From: Chloroflexota bacterium
Lineage (GTDB): Bacteria; Chloroflexota; Dehalococcoidia; Lucifugimonadales; QGNO01
NCBI GenBank assembly: GCA_003228195.2
Contig: QGNO01000015.1
Span: 1 to 42,075, forward strand
Length of the DNA stretch: 42,075 bases
Direction: 5' to 3'
Shown: piece by piece, positions 16,561 through 26,382 of the stretch
Layout: each line of letters starts with the position of its first letter
Numbering within the stretch: position 1 is the first letter of the stretch
The notes under the pieces: generated by a model
What the model was told of the DNA's origin: nothing
Databases searched by the model: none
What the model saw: only the letters and a program-made list of their open reading frames with translations
Program-made: the position numbers and the translations under genes

Positions 16561-17793
16561 TTATTTTCGATGGATAGTATCTCTAAGTTGTAGTAGAGCC
16601 ATAACCGTTGCTCGATTCTTGACGAGAGATCTGCTACTTGAAGGGAAGCGGTGGTAATAAGACTCATTGCTGGTTTGTTTTGAAATGCCTATGTACACGG
16701 TGCCAGGTGCCTTCCCTTCCATCGGATTTGGGCCGGCAACACCAGTGATTCCAACACCAATATCGGCATTTAGTGTGAGGCGTATGGCTTCCGCCATGGC
16801 TTTAGCGACCTCTTGACTAATGGCTCCGTATTTCGATATTAGGTCAGTAGGCACACCTGAAGCGATTTTGGCATCATTGGTGTATGAAACCACACCTCCT
16901 TTATAGTACTTAGAACTTCCAGATACGTTGGTGATCGAGTCTGCCAAAAGTCCTCCGGTACATGACTCCATAGTGGCTAAAGTTAATCCAAGATCGTTCA
17001 ACAGCCTCCCTACACTTTCTTCAGCGGTTTCTTCATCAGTGCCCCAGACGTAATCCTTAAAGATTGACATTAACTGACGGTCGACTTCTTCAAGCATTCG
17101 ATTCGCTGAGTTTTGATTTGTTGCGCGGGATATGATCCTAATGTGAATCCCGTCTGGTTTGGCGTAAATGCCTACATAAGGGTTATCTATAGCCAAAACT
17201 GGGCTCGCCATTTCGTCAACGGCGCCTTCGGACAAACCAATAGTTTTGAGCGTCTTAGTCATTATGACGTTACCTTCTTTAGTCTCGAGTAGGAGCTTTG
17301 AAACCTGCTCTGACCACATACCCTGGATTTCGCGAGGGGGGCCTGGGAGTGCCACAATTACTCTTTTGTCTTTACGTACCCACCAACCCGGAGCAGTTCC
17401 CATCCTATTGGGTATAGCCTTTGCGGATGGAATGAGCCAGGCTTGCTTGATGTTGGTTTCTGGCATTTCATTCCCACGGGCTATAAAGATATTTTTTAGG
17501 TGATCGAGTTGTGCCGAATCTACGTAGGTCTTTTCTCCCAAGACAGAAGCTACAACTTCTCGAGTCACATCGTCTTTGGTGGGTCCTAGGCCACCAGTTG
17601 TAAAGGTGTAAGAGTTATTTTCCCATGAACGCTTTAGAACCTCTTCATAAAGTTCTGGGTCATCTCCGATTAGCGTTACTTTACGAACTTCTATACCGAA
17701 TTCTGGTAAACGGGCTGCGAGCCAAGATGAATTTGTGTCTTGGATTTCTCCCATTAGCAATTCAGTACCGGAGGCGATTATTTCACCGTACAC
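16561..17793 (-). CDS. cinA: CinA-like protein: ADP-ribose pyrophosphatase/NMN deamidase
   Basis: A 410-residue two-domain protein. The N-terminal MoaB/MogA-like (COG1058) domain starts GEIIASGTELLMGEIQDTNS and contains FTTGGLGPTKDDVT. The C-terminal PncC domain has ESCTGGLLADSITNVSGSS, YTNDAKIASG and GVGITGVAGP. The family recycles pyridine nucleotides by deamidating NMN; a link to competence is historical. The start is GTG 17791-17793 with GAGGTAA upstream. It lies 11 bases after the epimerase gene, likely the same transcript, and converges on the VWA gene with only eight bases between the stops. Confidence 0.93.
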   Translation of the reverse strand: MYGEIIASGTELLMGEIQDTNSSWLAARLPEFGIEVRKVTLIGDDPELYEEVLKRSWENNSYTFTTGGLGPTKDDVTREVVASVLGEKTYVDSAQLDHLKNIFIARGNEMPETNIKQAWLIPSAKAIPNRMGTAPGWWVRKDKRVIVALPGPPREIQGMWSEQVSKLLLETKEGNVIMTKTLKTIGLSEGAVDEMASPVLAIDNPYVGIYAKPDGIHIRIISRATNQNSANRMLEEVDRQLMSIFKDYVWGTDEETAEESVGRLLNDLGLTLATMESCTGGLLADSITNVSGSSKYYKGGVVSYTNDAKIASGVPTDLISKYGAISQEVAKAMAEAIRLTLNADIGVGITGVAGPNPMEGKAPGTVYIGISKQTSNESYYHRFPSSSRSLVKNRATVMALLQLRDTIHRK

Positions 17794-17804
17794 AGATTGT
17801 TACC

Positions 17805-18752
17805 TCAGGAGGCATGATTTGTGGCAAGTTTGTTTTTGAAATAGTCGACAGTAAGATCAATTCCATCTGATAAATCGACTTTCGGAGACCAGCCGAGTAA
17901 TCGCTTTGCCTTTTTGTTGTCCAAGGCAATCTTGAATACGTCTCCTTCGCGGGCTGCCTCATGAGTTGGCGCTAACGTATAACCTGTAGATTTGGCCAAC
18001 AGTGAGACTATGGTATTCAATGAAGTAGCCTCACCTACTCCAATGTTATATTCTTCATTCTCTTTTTGTTCAACAGCCTTCAGATTTGCCTCCACTACGT
18101 CACTTATGTAGACGAAATCCCTCTTTTGGTCACCATTGCCAAAAATCGTCACTTTTTTGTTTGTTAGCATTCGTTGCGCGAATATTGCTATGACTCCCGC
18201 TGCGCCAAAAGGGGATTGTCTTGGTCCATACACGTTGCTATATCGCAAGATAGTATATTTTAGACCTGATGACTCCGCGAAAGCCCTAATGTAGACTTCA
18301 GCAGCGTACTTGCTCGCTCCGTATGGGGAGACAGGTCTTATCGGATGGATTTCTGGGCAGGGGATCTCTTCGGGATTTCCGTATAGTGCCCCTCCAGTTG
18401 AACTGTAAATAAATCTTTTTATTCCAAGATTGCTACATATGCTGAGTAGATTCAGTGTTCCCAAAACGTTAATTGTCGCGTCAGTCTTTGGGTCTGCAAC
18501 TGATTTTGCTACGCTAGCCTGCGCGGCAGTATGAAAAACTATATCGGGGCGTTCAGCCTCTAACACCTCTTTTAGAGCGGGATCACAGATATCCAGTTGA
18601 TGAAAAGATGCTCGGGAATCAAGGTGTTCCTTATCGCCGGCACTGAGATTATCAACCACCGTAATTTCGAAACCCTCCCTAATTAGGCGATCAACTAAGT
18701 GGGAGCCTATGAACCCACTTCCTCCGGTGATTAAGGCTCGTTGAGGACTCAA
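17805..18752 (-). CDS. NAD-dependent epimerase/dehydratase (GalE/RmlB-like SDR)
   Basis: A 315-residue extended short-chain dehydrogenase acting on nucleotide sugars, probably a UDP-glucose 4-epimerase or relative. The NAD-binding motif is RALITGGSGFIGSHLVDRL at the N-terminus, with the STGGALYG and SPYGASKYAAE (catalytic Tyr-x3-Lys) segments further along, and QKRDFVYISDVVEA in the substrate domain. The exact sugar cannot be read. It starts at TTG 18750-18752 behind GAGG. The nucleotidyltransferase gene lies 75 bases upstream on the same strand, suggesting a small sugar-nucleotide operon for a surface glycan. Confidence 0.9.
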   Translation of the reverse strand: MSPQRALITGGSGFIGSHLVDRLIREGFEITVVDNLSAGDKEHLDSRASFHQLDICDPALKEVLEAERPDIVFHTAAQASVAKSVADPKTDATINVLGTLNLLSICSNLGIKRFIYSSTGGALYGNPEEIPCPEIHPIRPVSPYGASKYAAEVYIRAFAESSGLKYTILRYSNVYGPRQSPFGAAGVIAIFAQRMLTNKKVTIFGNGDQKRDFVYISDVVEANLKAVEQKENEEYNIGVGEATSLNTIVSLLAKSTGYTLAPTHEAAREGDVFKIALDNKKAKRLLGWSPKVDLSDGIDLTVDYFKNKLATNHAS

Positions 18753-18827
18753 ATTAAACCTCTCGCTAAATTTTGCGATTCGTTGCTATCCGTTTCTTAA
18801 TTAAGGATACTTAGGTCACTTAGGTAA

Positions 18828-19514
18828 TTAAAGGGGTGGTAAATTCTCTTCTGCTTCTTTCAAGTCTTTGTGGTTGTCTACAGCTTTCCAAAACTTGGTG
18901 GTTTTATATGAGAAAAGCTTTCCCTCTGCAGCAAGTTCTGGAAATGTAGAATCTTCGTGGTCACCTATCTCTGGTAGACGAGGTGCTATTGAGGTCTCCA
19001 AAATGTACATTCCGGCATTTATCCACAACGGGAGGTCCCCTTTTTCCCTAAAAGCAGTTATACGGGTTGAATCGTCTGTTTCAACAACCCCATAAGCGCT
19101 GGGGTATGGCGTTAGCATAATTGTAGCGATTGCTCCGTTATTTTTGTGAGCGTCAATCATGGAATTCAAGTCCTCTCCAGTTAGAACGTCCCCGTTACAT
19201 GCGATTACCGTTGATTCGCTACTTGGCACAAGTCGAAAGCCTTGCTTCAGAGCCCCTCCTCTTCCCAGAGGAGTTTTCTCTTTGGAGTAGTGAATTCTCA
19301 CCCCGAATTTGGAACCATTTCCAAAGTAATCTTTAATTGTCTCCCATTTGTAACCGCAAAGTACCACTACGTCAGTGACACCGGTGGCTGCAAGTTTAGA
19401 TACTTGGTACCACATTATAGGTTTTCCATTGACCTCAGCCATAGGCTTGGCACGAGTGTCAGTCAAAGGTCTGAGCCTTTCTCCTTTTCCGCCCGCTAAT
19501 ATAAGTGCGTACAT
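18828..19514 (-). CDS. Sugar nucleotidyltransferase (NDP-sugar pyrophosphorylase)
   Basis: A 228-residue protein that couples a sugar-1-phosphate to an NTP. The signature is at the start: ALILAGGKGERLRPLTDTRA with KPMAEVNGKPIM. TPLGRGGALKQGF and ACNGDVLTGEDL follow. There is no C-terminal left-handed helix domain, so it is the short form, like RmlA2 or mannose-1-phosphate guanylyltransferase-type enzymes. Nucleotide and sugar specificity are undetermined. It forms a unit with the downstream epimerase gene. Confidence 0.88.
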   Translation of the reverse strand: MYALILAGGKGERLRPLTDTRAKPMAEVNGKPIMWYQVSKLAATGVTDVVVLCGYKWETIKDYFGNGSKFGVRIHYSKEKTPLGRGGALKQGFRLVPSSESTVIACNGDVLTGEDLNSMIDAHKNNGAIATIMLTPYPSAYGVVETDDSTRITAFREKGDLPLWINAGMYILETSIAPRLPEIGDHEDSTFPELAAEGKLFSYKTTKFWKAVDNHKDLKEAEENLPPL

Positions 19515-19602
19515 AATATTTGAATAACCTGCCTAAGCTATTTACCCAACATCATATTCCGATACTATGACTAGATTCAAGAAGCGAATGCAACGTTCTG
19601 GT

Positions 19603-19631
19603 TTGTGAAAGTAACCTTCATATGGTATTAT
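19603..19631 (+). promoter_or_regulatory. Promoter of rpsO-pnp
   Basis: A -35 TTGTGA (19603-19608) and -10 TATTAT (19626-19631) are separated by exactly 17 bases, about 40 bases upstream of the rpsO ATG. Confidence 0.6.
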
Positions 19632-19670
19632 CCCTGACAAGAAAAGAAGACGGTATAAGAAAAAGAGCGG

Positions 19671-19937
19671 ATGCTAGGAACAGAAAGTAAGCAGGTCATT
19701 TACACAAAGTTTGGCTCTCACGAAAAAGACACTGGATCGAGTCAAGTTCAGGTAGCTCTATTAACGGAGCGGATCAAGCAACTCACTGATCACCTGAGAT
19801 CTAATCACAAAGATTTTCAGTGTAGGCGCGGTCTAATGAGATTGGTGGGTAGAAGGCGGCGGTTGTTGGCTTATCTTAGTAGAGAAGATATAGGTGGATA
19901 CACCAGTCTTATTTCAACATTAGGACTACGTAGGTAG
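19671..19937 (+). CDS. rpsO: 30S ribosomal protein S15
   Basis: An 88-residue primary 16S rRNA-binding protein of the small subunit. It contains the S15 core TGSSQVQVALLTERIKQLTDHL, the HKDFQCRRGLMRLVGRRRRLLAYL motif and ends LGLRR, the usual C-terminus. It precedes pnp, the widely conserved rpsO-pnp arrangement, and has a clear promoter about 40 bases upstream. Confidence 0.97.
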   Translation: MLGTESKQVIYTKFGSHEKDTGSSQVQVALLTERIKQLTDHLRSNHKDFQCRRGLMRLVGRRRRLLAYLSREDIGGYTSLISTLGLRR

Positions 19938-20012
19938 TACTCTCCCGATCCTTCGATAGAATTTCCATTTTCCTGGATGCCCGCTCCTTAAATTAGAGGA
20001 GTTTTATATTTT

Positions 20013-22253
20013 ATGGTTGATATTTTTTCCCGCGAAATTGGCGGCAAGACGCTTACTATTGAGTTAGGTAGGTATGCTGAAGAATCAAATGGAGCAGTAG
20101 TAGTTCGATGCGGAGATACGATAGTTCTTACTACGGCTAACAGTGCTAAGGCTAGAGAGGGTATAGATTTTTTCCCGCTCACTGTCGATTATGAAGAAAG
20201 GCTGTACGCAGCCGGGAAAATTCCAGGTAGTTTTTTTCGGAGAGAGGGAAGACCTACTGAGGACGCTATTCTGGCTGATCGCCTCACCGATCGTTCTTTG
20301 AGGCCACTTTTCCCTAAAGACTATCGTAATGAAGTCCAAGTTATCACAACTGTATTATCGGTTGATCACGAGAATCCTCCGGAGATACTTTCAATAATCG
20401 GTGCATCTGCCGCTCTAACCGTTTCTGATATTCCATTTGAAGGACCAATCGGTGCGTGTCGAGTTGGGTACGTTGATGGTGAACTTATAATTAACCCAAC
20501 CTATCAGCAGACATCTGAAGGTCACTTGGAATTAGTGGTTTCTAGCACTAAGGACGCTGTTGTCATGGTTGAGTCCGGTGCCAACGAAATCAAAGAGGAG
20601 CTTCTTCTGGAAGCTATAGAGTTGGGCAGGAGTGTTAACGCAGAGCTCGTTTCTCTTCAGGAAGAGATAGCTCACAAGCTCGGAAAAGCAAACGCCGACT
20701 ATGTATCAGTCCCTCAGCCGTCACATGAATTAATTTCCGAGATGGAATCTAAATTCAAAGGAAGGCTATCCGATTTTCTTGATAAAGGTGGAGCTAAGGG
20801 AGAGAGAAGCGCGGTTATAGATGGATTAAAACAAGAAGCCAAAGACCTTTTTACTGAAGAGCATGGAGCTGGGCTCGTTGCAGAAGCTTTCGGAAAACTT
20901 TTGAAAAAGATTATGCGGGACAACATACTTAACAATGGTAGGCGACCAGATGGCCGGAGTCCAGAAGAGATACGCCCGATTAGCGTTGAAGTGGGTGTTT
21001 TGCCGAGAACTCATGGAACTGGCATGTTCAAGCGTGGACAGACGCAGGTACTTTCTATAGCTACACTTGGATCTTTGACTATGAAACAAAATCTGGACAC
21101 CCTAAGCCCTAACGACACGAAACGTTATATGCATCACTACAATTTCCCACCTTCTTCTGTGGGTGAGGTTCGTAGAATGGGGGGTGCTGGGCGCAGAGAG
21201 ATAGGTCATGGCGCACTTGCCGAAAGAGCGCTTGTCCCTCTTATGCCTGATGAAGACGAGTTTCCTTACACCATCCGAATCGTATCTGAAGTTATGAGCT
21301 CGAATGGCAGTACATCAATGGCAAGTGTATGTGGCAGTACCCTCGCCCTTATGGATGCAGGAGTTCCCATAAAGAAGCCAGTAGCAGGCATAGCTATGGG
21401 TTTGATAGTCGCTGAAGAAGGTGGTCGCTACTCAGTTCTTACGGATATTCAAGGCGTAGAAGATTTCCAGGGGGACATGGATTTTAAAGTCGCTGGCACT
21501 GATGAAGGAGTTACCGCACTTCAAATGGACGTCAAGGTAAAAGGCATTAGTTTTGATGTTATGAAAGAAGCTTTGGAACAGGCAAGAAAGGGTCGCTTGT
21601 TCATTCTGGATAAGATGTTGGAAGTGATGCCACAGCCCAGAGGTGAGTTGAGCTCTTATGCGCCACGTATGCAGAAGATGTCTATTCCGGTGGATAAGAT
21701 AGGAGCTGTTATAGGCCCTGGTGGAAGAACTATTAGGGCCATAATACAAGAAACCAAGGCGACTATTGATATAGAAAACGATGGTACGGTAACAATTGGT
21801 TCTACTAACGAAGAGTCGGCCAAAGCTGCTATAGATGCGGTGAACGGGCTCACCAGAGACCCTGAAGTCGGAGAGATTTATACAGGAAAGGTCACCAGAG
21901 TTATGGACTTTGGTGCATTCGTTGAGATAATGCCCGGTAAAGAGGGATTGGTTCACATCAGTCAGCTTTCCGATCACCACGTAGAAAAAGTTGAAGATGA
22001 AGTCAGCGTAGGGGATGAGATCACCGTTATGTTGGCCGAGGTTGATAGAATGGGTAGAATCAATCTTTCTCGACGAGCCGTCTATGCTGAAGAAGGGACA
22101 GGCGACGGGGATCGACAGTCTAATGACGACAGGCCTAATCGAGGAGGAAATGATGGTGGCGGTGATCGGAGAGGCGGATATCCTTCGAGGTCTGATGACA
22201 GGCAAGGCGGACGTGGATCTGGAGGCCCAGGTCGTGGCCCCCAACGGCATTAG
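20013..22253 (+). CDS. pnp: Polyribonucleotide nucleotidyltransferase (PNPase)
   Basis: Phosphorolytic 3'-5' exoribonuclease of the mRNA decay machinery. In order, the 746-residue protein has the first RNase PH domain (EIGGKTLTIELGRYAEESNG), an all-alpha linker, the second RNase PH domain (RRPDGRSPEEIRPI, GSTSMASVCG), a KH domain (DKIGAVIGPGGRTIRAIIQE, about 565-615) and an S1 domain (GKVTRVMDFGAFVEIMPG, about 625-695). The tail after residue 700 is Gly/Arg/Asp rich and probably disordered. GAGGAG lies 11 bases before the ATG. dapB begins 12 bases after the stop. Confidence 0.97.
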   Translation: MVDIFSREIGGKTLTIELGRYAEESNGAVVVRCGDTIVLTTANSAKAREGIDFFPLTVDYEERLYAAGKIPGSFFRREGRPTEDAILADRLTDRSLRPLFPKDYRNEVQVITTVLSVDHENPPEILSIIGASAALTVSDIPFEGPIGACRVGYVDGELIINPTYQQTSEGHLELVVSSTKDAVVMVESGANEIKEELLLEAIELGRSVNAELVSLQEEIAHKLGKANADYVSVPQPSHELISEMESKFKGRLSDFLDKGGAKGERSAVIDGLKQEAKDLFTEEHGAGLVAEAFGKLLKKIMRDNILNNGRRPDGRSPEEIRPISVEVGVLPRTHGTGMFKRGQTQVLSIATLGSLTMKQNLDTLSPNDTKRYMHHYNFPPSSVGEVRRMGGAGRREIGHGALAERALVPLMPDEDEFPYTIRIVSEVMSSNGSTSMASVCGSTLALMDAGVPIKKPVAGIAMGLIVAEEGGRYSVLTDIQGVEDFQGDMDFKVAGTDEGVTALQMDVKVKGISFDVMKEALEQARKGRLFILDKMLEVMPQPRGELSSYAPRMQKMSIPVDKIGAVIGPGGRTIRAIIQETKATIDIENDGTVTIGSTNEESAKAAIDAVNGLTRDPEVGEIYTGKVTRVMDFGAFVEIMPGKEGLVHISQLSDHHVEKVEDEVSVGDEITVMLAEVDRMGRINLSRRAVYAEEGTGDGDRQSNDDRPNRGGNDGGGDRRGGYPSRSDDRQGGRGSGGPGRGPQRH

Positions 22254-22265
22254 TGAGGTGAGCCA

Positions 22266-23060
22266 TTGGCGGTACTTCGAGCGGTAGTACATGGAGGCCT
22301 TGGTAAGATGGGACAGCAGGTCCTAGCTGCTTTGTGCTTGGATTCTGAGATAGCTCCGGTGGGTTGTGTCGATCTACGTAAGGACGTGACAACAGTTGAT
22401 CTGGCGGGAGGACTTGGTTCAATACCTTACGCTTCTACAGTGGAGGGTCTGCTCGAATCTGTTCAAGCTGACGTCTTGATAGATTTCTCAATCGCTTCAG
22501 CCAGCTTTACCGCGGTCAAGGCCGCTATAGAGAGAAAAGTGAACGTTGTAATTGGAACCTCAGGCCTTGGAGAGGAGCAATTGACAGAGCTTGAAGCTTT
22601 AAGCAAGCGTCACGAGGTTGGAGTATTAGTCGTTCCAAACTTCGCTCTTGGAGGAATAATCTTAGGATACCTTTCAAAGATTGCCGGGCGCTTTTTTGAC
22701 TATGTAGACATTTATGAGGCTCACCACGAGGCAAAAATAGATGCTCCTTCAGGGACAGCATTGGCTCTAGCCAAAATGATTGCGGAAGATAAGGAATTCA
22801 AAAGACAGGAGCCAGAAAAAGAGTCACTTGAGGCCACAAGAGGCGGTAATTACAATGGTATTTCGATACACAGCACTAGGATGCCCGGCTATTTGGCTCA
22901 CCATCAGGTGATTTTTGGTGCTTTGGGTCAAACGCTTACACTGCGGCACGATTCAATTAGTCGTGAATCTTTCATGCCAGTCGTTATGCTTGCAGCTAAA
23001 GAGGTTACTAAACGCAGGATTTTTGAGGTCGGCCTTGAAGGCGTTTTAGGTTTATCTTAG
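22266..23060 (+). CDS. dapB: 4-hydroxy-tetrahydrodipicolinate reductase
   Basis: Reduces hydroxytetrahydrodipicolinate with NAD(P)H in the lysine/diaminopimelate pathway. The nucleotide-binding loop reads VVHGGLGKMGQQV in place of the common G-x-GRMG. The middle has VGVLVVPNFALGG and the catalytic YEAHHEAKIDAPSGTA motif, and the protein is 264 residues, as expected. The TTG start at 22266 has GAGGTG nine bases upstream, inside the pnp 3' flank. dapA, which makes its substrate, follows 71 bases later. Confidence 0.93.
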   Translation: MAVLRAVVHGGLGKMGQQVLAALCLDSEIAPVGCVDLRKDVTTVDLAGGLGSIPYASTVEGLLESVQADVLIDFSIASASFTAVKAAIERKVNVVIGTSGLGEEQLTELEALSKRHEVGVLVVPNFALGGIILGYLSKIAGRFFDYVDIYEAHHEAKIDAPSGTALALAKMIAEDKEFKRQEPEKESLEATRGGNYNGISIHSTRMPGYLAHHQVIFGALGQTLTLRHDSISRESFMPVVMLAAKEVTKRRIFEVGLEGVLGLS

Positions 23061-23131
23061 TCCTCTTAGGTTGCAGCCGACAATCAATTTTCGTGCTAAC
23101 ATTGATCTAACTTTTTTGTGGGAGAGGGTAG

Positions 23132-24022
23132 ATGACGGACATAGGTAGACTTGTGACTGCTATGGTTACCCCGTTTGATGGGGAAGGTAAAGTAGATTAC
23201 GATCAAGCCAAAAGACTGGCCGGCGCGTTACTAGAATCAGGGAGTGATGATCTGGTTGTTGTGGGCACAACAGGAGAATCTCCCGCGTTAAGCCAAGATG
23301 AACAGTATCGTATGTTTGTGGAGGTTGTGGGCGCAATTGAGGGCAGGGCATCTGTGATAGCCGGAGCTGGCAGTAACAATACCCACGAGGCCATAGAATA
23401 CACGAAGGATGCTCAGCGAGCCGGTGCTCAAGCAGCCTTACACGTGGTGCCCTACTATAATAAACCCACCCAAGAAGGTCTTTTCAGACACTTTAAGTCG
23501 ATTGCAGAAAACACCAGTTTGCCAGTGATTTTGTATAACGTACCTAGTAGGACGATAACAAACCTTTCAGCAGAAACAACGCTCAGGCTCAGTGAAATAG
23601 ATAACATTGTCGGCATTAAAGAGGCGAGCGCTGACTTTGAGCAGATTGCTACTATTATTGAAGGTGCACCAGAAGGCTTCAAGGTTTGGAGCGGCAATGA
23701 CGCAGACACTTTCCACTTAATGTGTATGGGTGGATATGGAGTAGTGAGTGTTGCCTCACACTTGGTCGGGCTTCAGATTAGAGCTATGATGAAAATGCTA
23801 ATGGATGGTAGCCTTAATGGGGCTGCCGCAGAACACCTAAGGCTGTTGCCCATTTTCAAGGGGCTTTTTGTAGTCTCAAATCCGATCCCTGTGAAGTTTG
23901 CTACTAACCTTGTTGGATTTAACGTTGGGGCTCCTAGATTGCCACTGGTTGAGCCTGATGAGAACATCGCAGGTTTCCTGAGAGATCTGATTAATCAATA
24001 TCAGATAGACCTACCAGTTTAA
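23132..24022 (+). CDS. dapA: 4-hydroxy-tetrahydrodipicolinate synthase
   Basis: Condenses pyruvate with aspartate semialdehyde, the first committed step to lysine/diaminopimelate. The 296 residues include VTAMVTPFDGEGKVDY, the GTTGESPALSQDE motif, YYNKPTQEGL, the active-site Tyr in LYNVPSRT (about 135) and the Schiff-base lysine in VGIKEASADF (Lys about 163). GGGAGAGGG precedes the ATG. It lies downstream of dapB and ends convergently with ribH. Confidence 0.95.
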   Translation: MTDIGRLVTAMVTPFDGEGKVDYDQAKRLAGALLESGSDDLVVVGTTGESPALSQDEQYRMFVEVVGAIEGRASVIAGAGSNNTHEAIEYTKDAQRAGAQAALHVVPYYNKPTQEGLFRHFKSIAENTSLPVILYNVPSRTITNLSAETTLRLSEIDNIVGIKEASADFEQIATIIEGAPEGFKVWSGNDADTFHLMCMGGYGVVSVASHLVGLQIRAMMKMLMDGSLNGAAAEHLRLLPIFKGLFVVSNPIPVKFATNLVGFNVGAPRLPLVEPDENIAGFLRDLINQYQIDLPV

Positions 24023-24044
24023 TTCGCAACTTTACAGATCGTTG

Positions 24045-24524
24045 CTATTTATTCAGGCTCTCGATTTCCTGCATGAGATTCGCCGTCTCTATTGCCGCCA
24101 GTGAGGCGTCGTAACCACGATTGCCCTCTTTGCCGCCAGCCCTTTCGATGGCTTGCAACTCGGTATCGGTGGTAAGCACTCCGAATATTGTGGGGACGCC
24201 AGTCTCAATCGACACTGCTGCGATGCCTTCGGCTGTTTGGGTTGCAACATGGATATAGTGATCAGTTTCATGCCTGACAACGGCGCCTAGGCAGATAATT
24301 GCATTGAATTCTCCGGAGTCCGCCAAGGTTTGGGCAACAACTGGTATTTCAAAAGAGCCAGGTACCCAAGCGACAGTTATATCTTCATCATTGACTCGAT
24401 TACTTGATAAACCATCCAATGCTCCACCAAGGAGTTTCTCTGTTACCTGAGAGTTGAAACGTGATACTACAATGGCTATATGTAGACCTTCTCCATTGTA
24501 ACCGCCCTTCAGTACCCTGGCCAT
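24045..24524 (-). CDS. ribH: 6,7-dimethyl-8-ribityllumazine synthase
   Basis: Penultimate step of riboflavin synthesis; forms lumazine from the ribityl-pyrimidine and the dihydroxybutanone phosphate made by RibBA. The 159 residues include IVVSRFNSQVTEKLLGGAL, VPGSFEIPVVAQTLA, CLGAVVRHETDHYIHV (catalytic His) and GVLTTDTELQAIERAGG, all classic. It follows ribBA by two bases and is the last gene of the operon. Confidence 0.96.
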   Translation of the reverse strand: MARVLKGGYNGEGLHIAIVVSRFNSQVTEKLLGGALDGLSSNRVNDEDITVAWVPGSFEIPVVAQTLADSGEFNAIICLGAVVRHETDHYIHVATQTAEGIAAVSIETGVPTIFGVLTTDTELQAIERAGGKEGNRGYDASLAAIETANLMQEIESLNK

Positions 24525-24526
24525 TT

Positions 24527-25771
24527 TTATATCTCTGGGGATACAGTTTCCTGAGAATCAATCTCAAGAAGGTCTGAGTCCAAAAGGTGTCCAAGTTTCG
24601 TTAGTTTGGTGTTAAGGTATGCTCGGTTAGTCTTGTTCGCCGGAATTTGAATCGGAACTCTCTCCATAATTTCAAGGCCGTAACCATCCAGGCCCACAAC
24701 TTTTTTCGGATTATTAGTGAGAAGGCGAATTCTCTTAATTCCCAGATCCACAAGTATTTGTGCACCAATGCCGTACCAACGGAGATCGGCTGGGAAGCCC
24801 AGCTTTTCGTTGGCTTCTACTGTGTCTAGGCCGGCATCTTGAAGCTGATACGCTCGAAGTTTATTGTGTAGGCCTATCCCTCTGCCTTCTTGTCTCATGT
24901 ATAGGAACACCCCTCGACCCTCAGCCTGAATAGCCTCTAGAGATCTATGAATTTGCTCACCACAATCACACCGCTGGCTTCCAAACGTGTCACCGGTTAG
25001 GCATTGACTGTGAACTCTTACCAGTACCGGGTCATTCGTTGAGATGTCTCCTTTGACCAAAACCACGTGCTCGTCACTATCGATTATGCTTGCATACGCG
25101 ACAGCTTTAAATTCCCCGTATTGCGTAGGAAGTTTAGTTTCCGCTACCCGCTTAACCAGTGTTTCATTTGCTTTTCTGTAAGCGACGATCTGTGCGATGC
25201 TGATTATTCTTATTCCATGTGCTGCAGTGAGCTTTTCCAAGTCATTTAGTCGAGCCATAGTGCCGTCTTCGTTCATGACTTCGCATATGACTCCTGACGG
25301 ATAAAGTCCGGCGATCTTGACCAGGTCTACAATTCCTTCTGTTTGCCCGGCTCTGACCAGTACCCCCCCTTCAGCATATCGAAGCGGGAAAAGATGACCT
25401 GGTCGGGCTAAGTCAGCGGGCTTTGTTTCTGGGTCTATGAGGGCTCGGATAGTTTCGGCACGATCGGTAGCTGATATGCCAGTTGTGGTTCCGTTAATCG
25501 CATCTATCGAAACGGTGAAGGCCGTGCTCAGACGGGCAGTGTTGTCACCAACCATTAGGCCTATTTCAAGCTGATCCAATCTTTTGCCTGTCATAGGCAT
25601 ACAAATCAGTCCTCGCCCATGGTTAGCCATGAAGGAGATAGATTCAGCATCAGCGAATTCAGCCGCTATGGATAAATCACCTTCGTTTTCACGGTCTTCA
25701 TCATCGACTATGATGACGAATTTTCCCGCTCGTATGTCTTCTACCGCTTCTTCAACGGTGCAGAATGGCAT
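24527..25771 (-). CDS. ribBA: Bifunctional DHBP synthase / GTP cyclohydrolase II
   Basis: Two committed enzymes of riboflavin synthesis in one chain of 414 residues. The first domain (about 1-200) has [34 protein letters not shown] and [10 protein letters not shown], and makes dihydroxybutanone phosphate from ribulose 5-phosphate. The second (about 205-395) has [20 protein letters not shown] with the zinc cysteines and [16 protein letters not shown], and opens GTP. Both sets of catalytic motifs look intact. It sits between ribE and ribH. Confidence 0.96.
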   Translation of the reverse strand: MPFCTVEEAVEDIRAGKFVIIVDDEDRENEGDLSIAAEFADAESISFMANHGRGLICMPMTGKRLDQLEIGLMVGDNTARLSTAFTVSIDAINGTTTGISATDRAETIRALIDPETKPADLARPGHLFPLRYAEGGVLVRAGQTEGIVDLVKIAGLYPSGVICEVMNEDGTMARLNDLEKLTAAHGIRIISIAQIVAYRKANETLVKRVAETKLPTQYGEFKAVAYASIIDSDEHVVLVKGDISTNDPVLVRVHSQCLTGDTFGSQRCDCGEQIHRSLEAIQAEGRGVFLYMRQEGRGIGLHNKLRAYQLQDAGLDTVEANEKLGFPADLRWYGIGAQILVDLGIKRIRLLTNNPKKVVGLDGYGLEIMERVPIQIPANKTNRAYLNTKLTKLGHLLDSDLLEIDSQETVSPEI

Positions 25772-25779
25772 AAATGTCC

Positions 25780-26382
25780 TTAAGTCCTAGAGTTGTTCGG
25801 AGATGTTTCATAGTTAACCAGCCGTTCTACGTATCTTGCTATCACGTCTGTTTCCAGGTTAACTTTTGCCCCTGTTTGGACGCACCTAATTACGGTGTGA
25901 TCGCGAGTGTATGGTATCACAGATACTTTGAACGAGGAAGAATCGCACTCGACAATAGTCAGGCTTACTCCGTCCACCGCGATAAACCCCTTGGCCACTA
26001 CGTATCTCATCAAATCTTCGGGCGCTCCGAAGCTTATTAACAGTGAATCTTCTTCAGGTTCCACTGAAAGGACGGATCCAGTAGCTTCTATATGCCCTTG
26101 CACCATGTGGCCGCCAATGCGGTCGCCTACTTTGAGGGCCCGTTCCAAATTGACACTGTCTCCTAGCGTAAGTTCGCCCAGATTAGTTCGCCTTAAAGTC
26201 TCCGGAGTTACTTCTACTGAAAAGCTGGAGTCATCTAAGCTTACAGCTGTGAGGCAAGTGCCATTTATGTTGATGCTGTCCCCTGTGTTGGTACCATCTA
26301 TCACAGTATCCGCTCGTACTGTAATCTTATTCTCACTCAAACTGATGATCGTTCCGATCTCTTCTACGATTCCTGAAAACAA
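25780..26382 (-). CDS. ribE: Riboflavin synthase (alpha subunit)
   Basis: Dismutates two lumazines to riboflavin. The 200 residues form two similar lumazine-binding barrels, the first starting [12 protein letters not shown] and containing INGTCLTAV, the second with [12 protein letters not shown] and [12 protein letters not shown]. It starts at TTG 26380-26382 with GGGGAG upstream, inside the end of ribD (19-base overlap), which implies translational coupling. Confidence 0.95.
   Translation of the reverse strand: MFSGIVEEIGTIISLSENKITVRADTVIDGTNTGDSININGTCLTAVSLDDSSFSVEVTPETLRRTNLGELTLGDSVNLERALKVGDRIGGHMVQGHIEATGSVLSVEPEEDSLLISFGAPEDLMRYVVAKGFIAVDGVSLTIVECDSSSFKVSVIPYTRDHTVIRCVQTGAKVNLETDVIARYVERLVNYETSPNNSRT

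Noticed and set aside
21432-22292. Long antisense frame inside pnp (286 codons)
   Set aside because: It is a shadow of pnp, whose domains are all intact in the forward frame.
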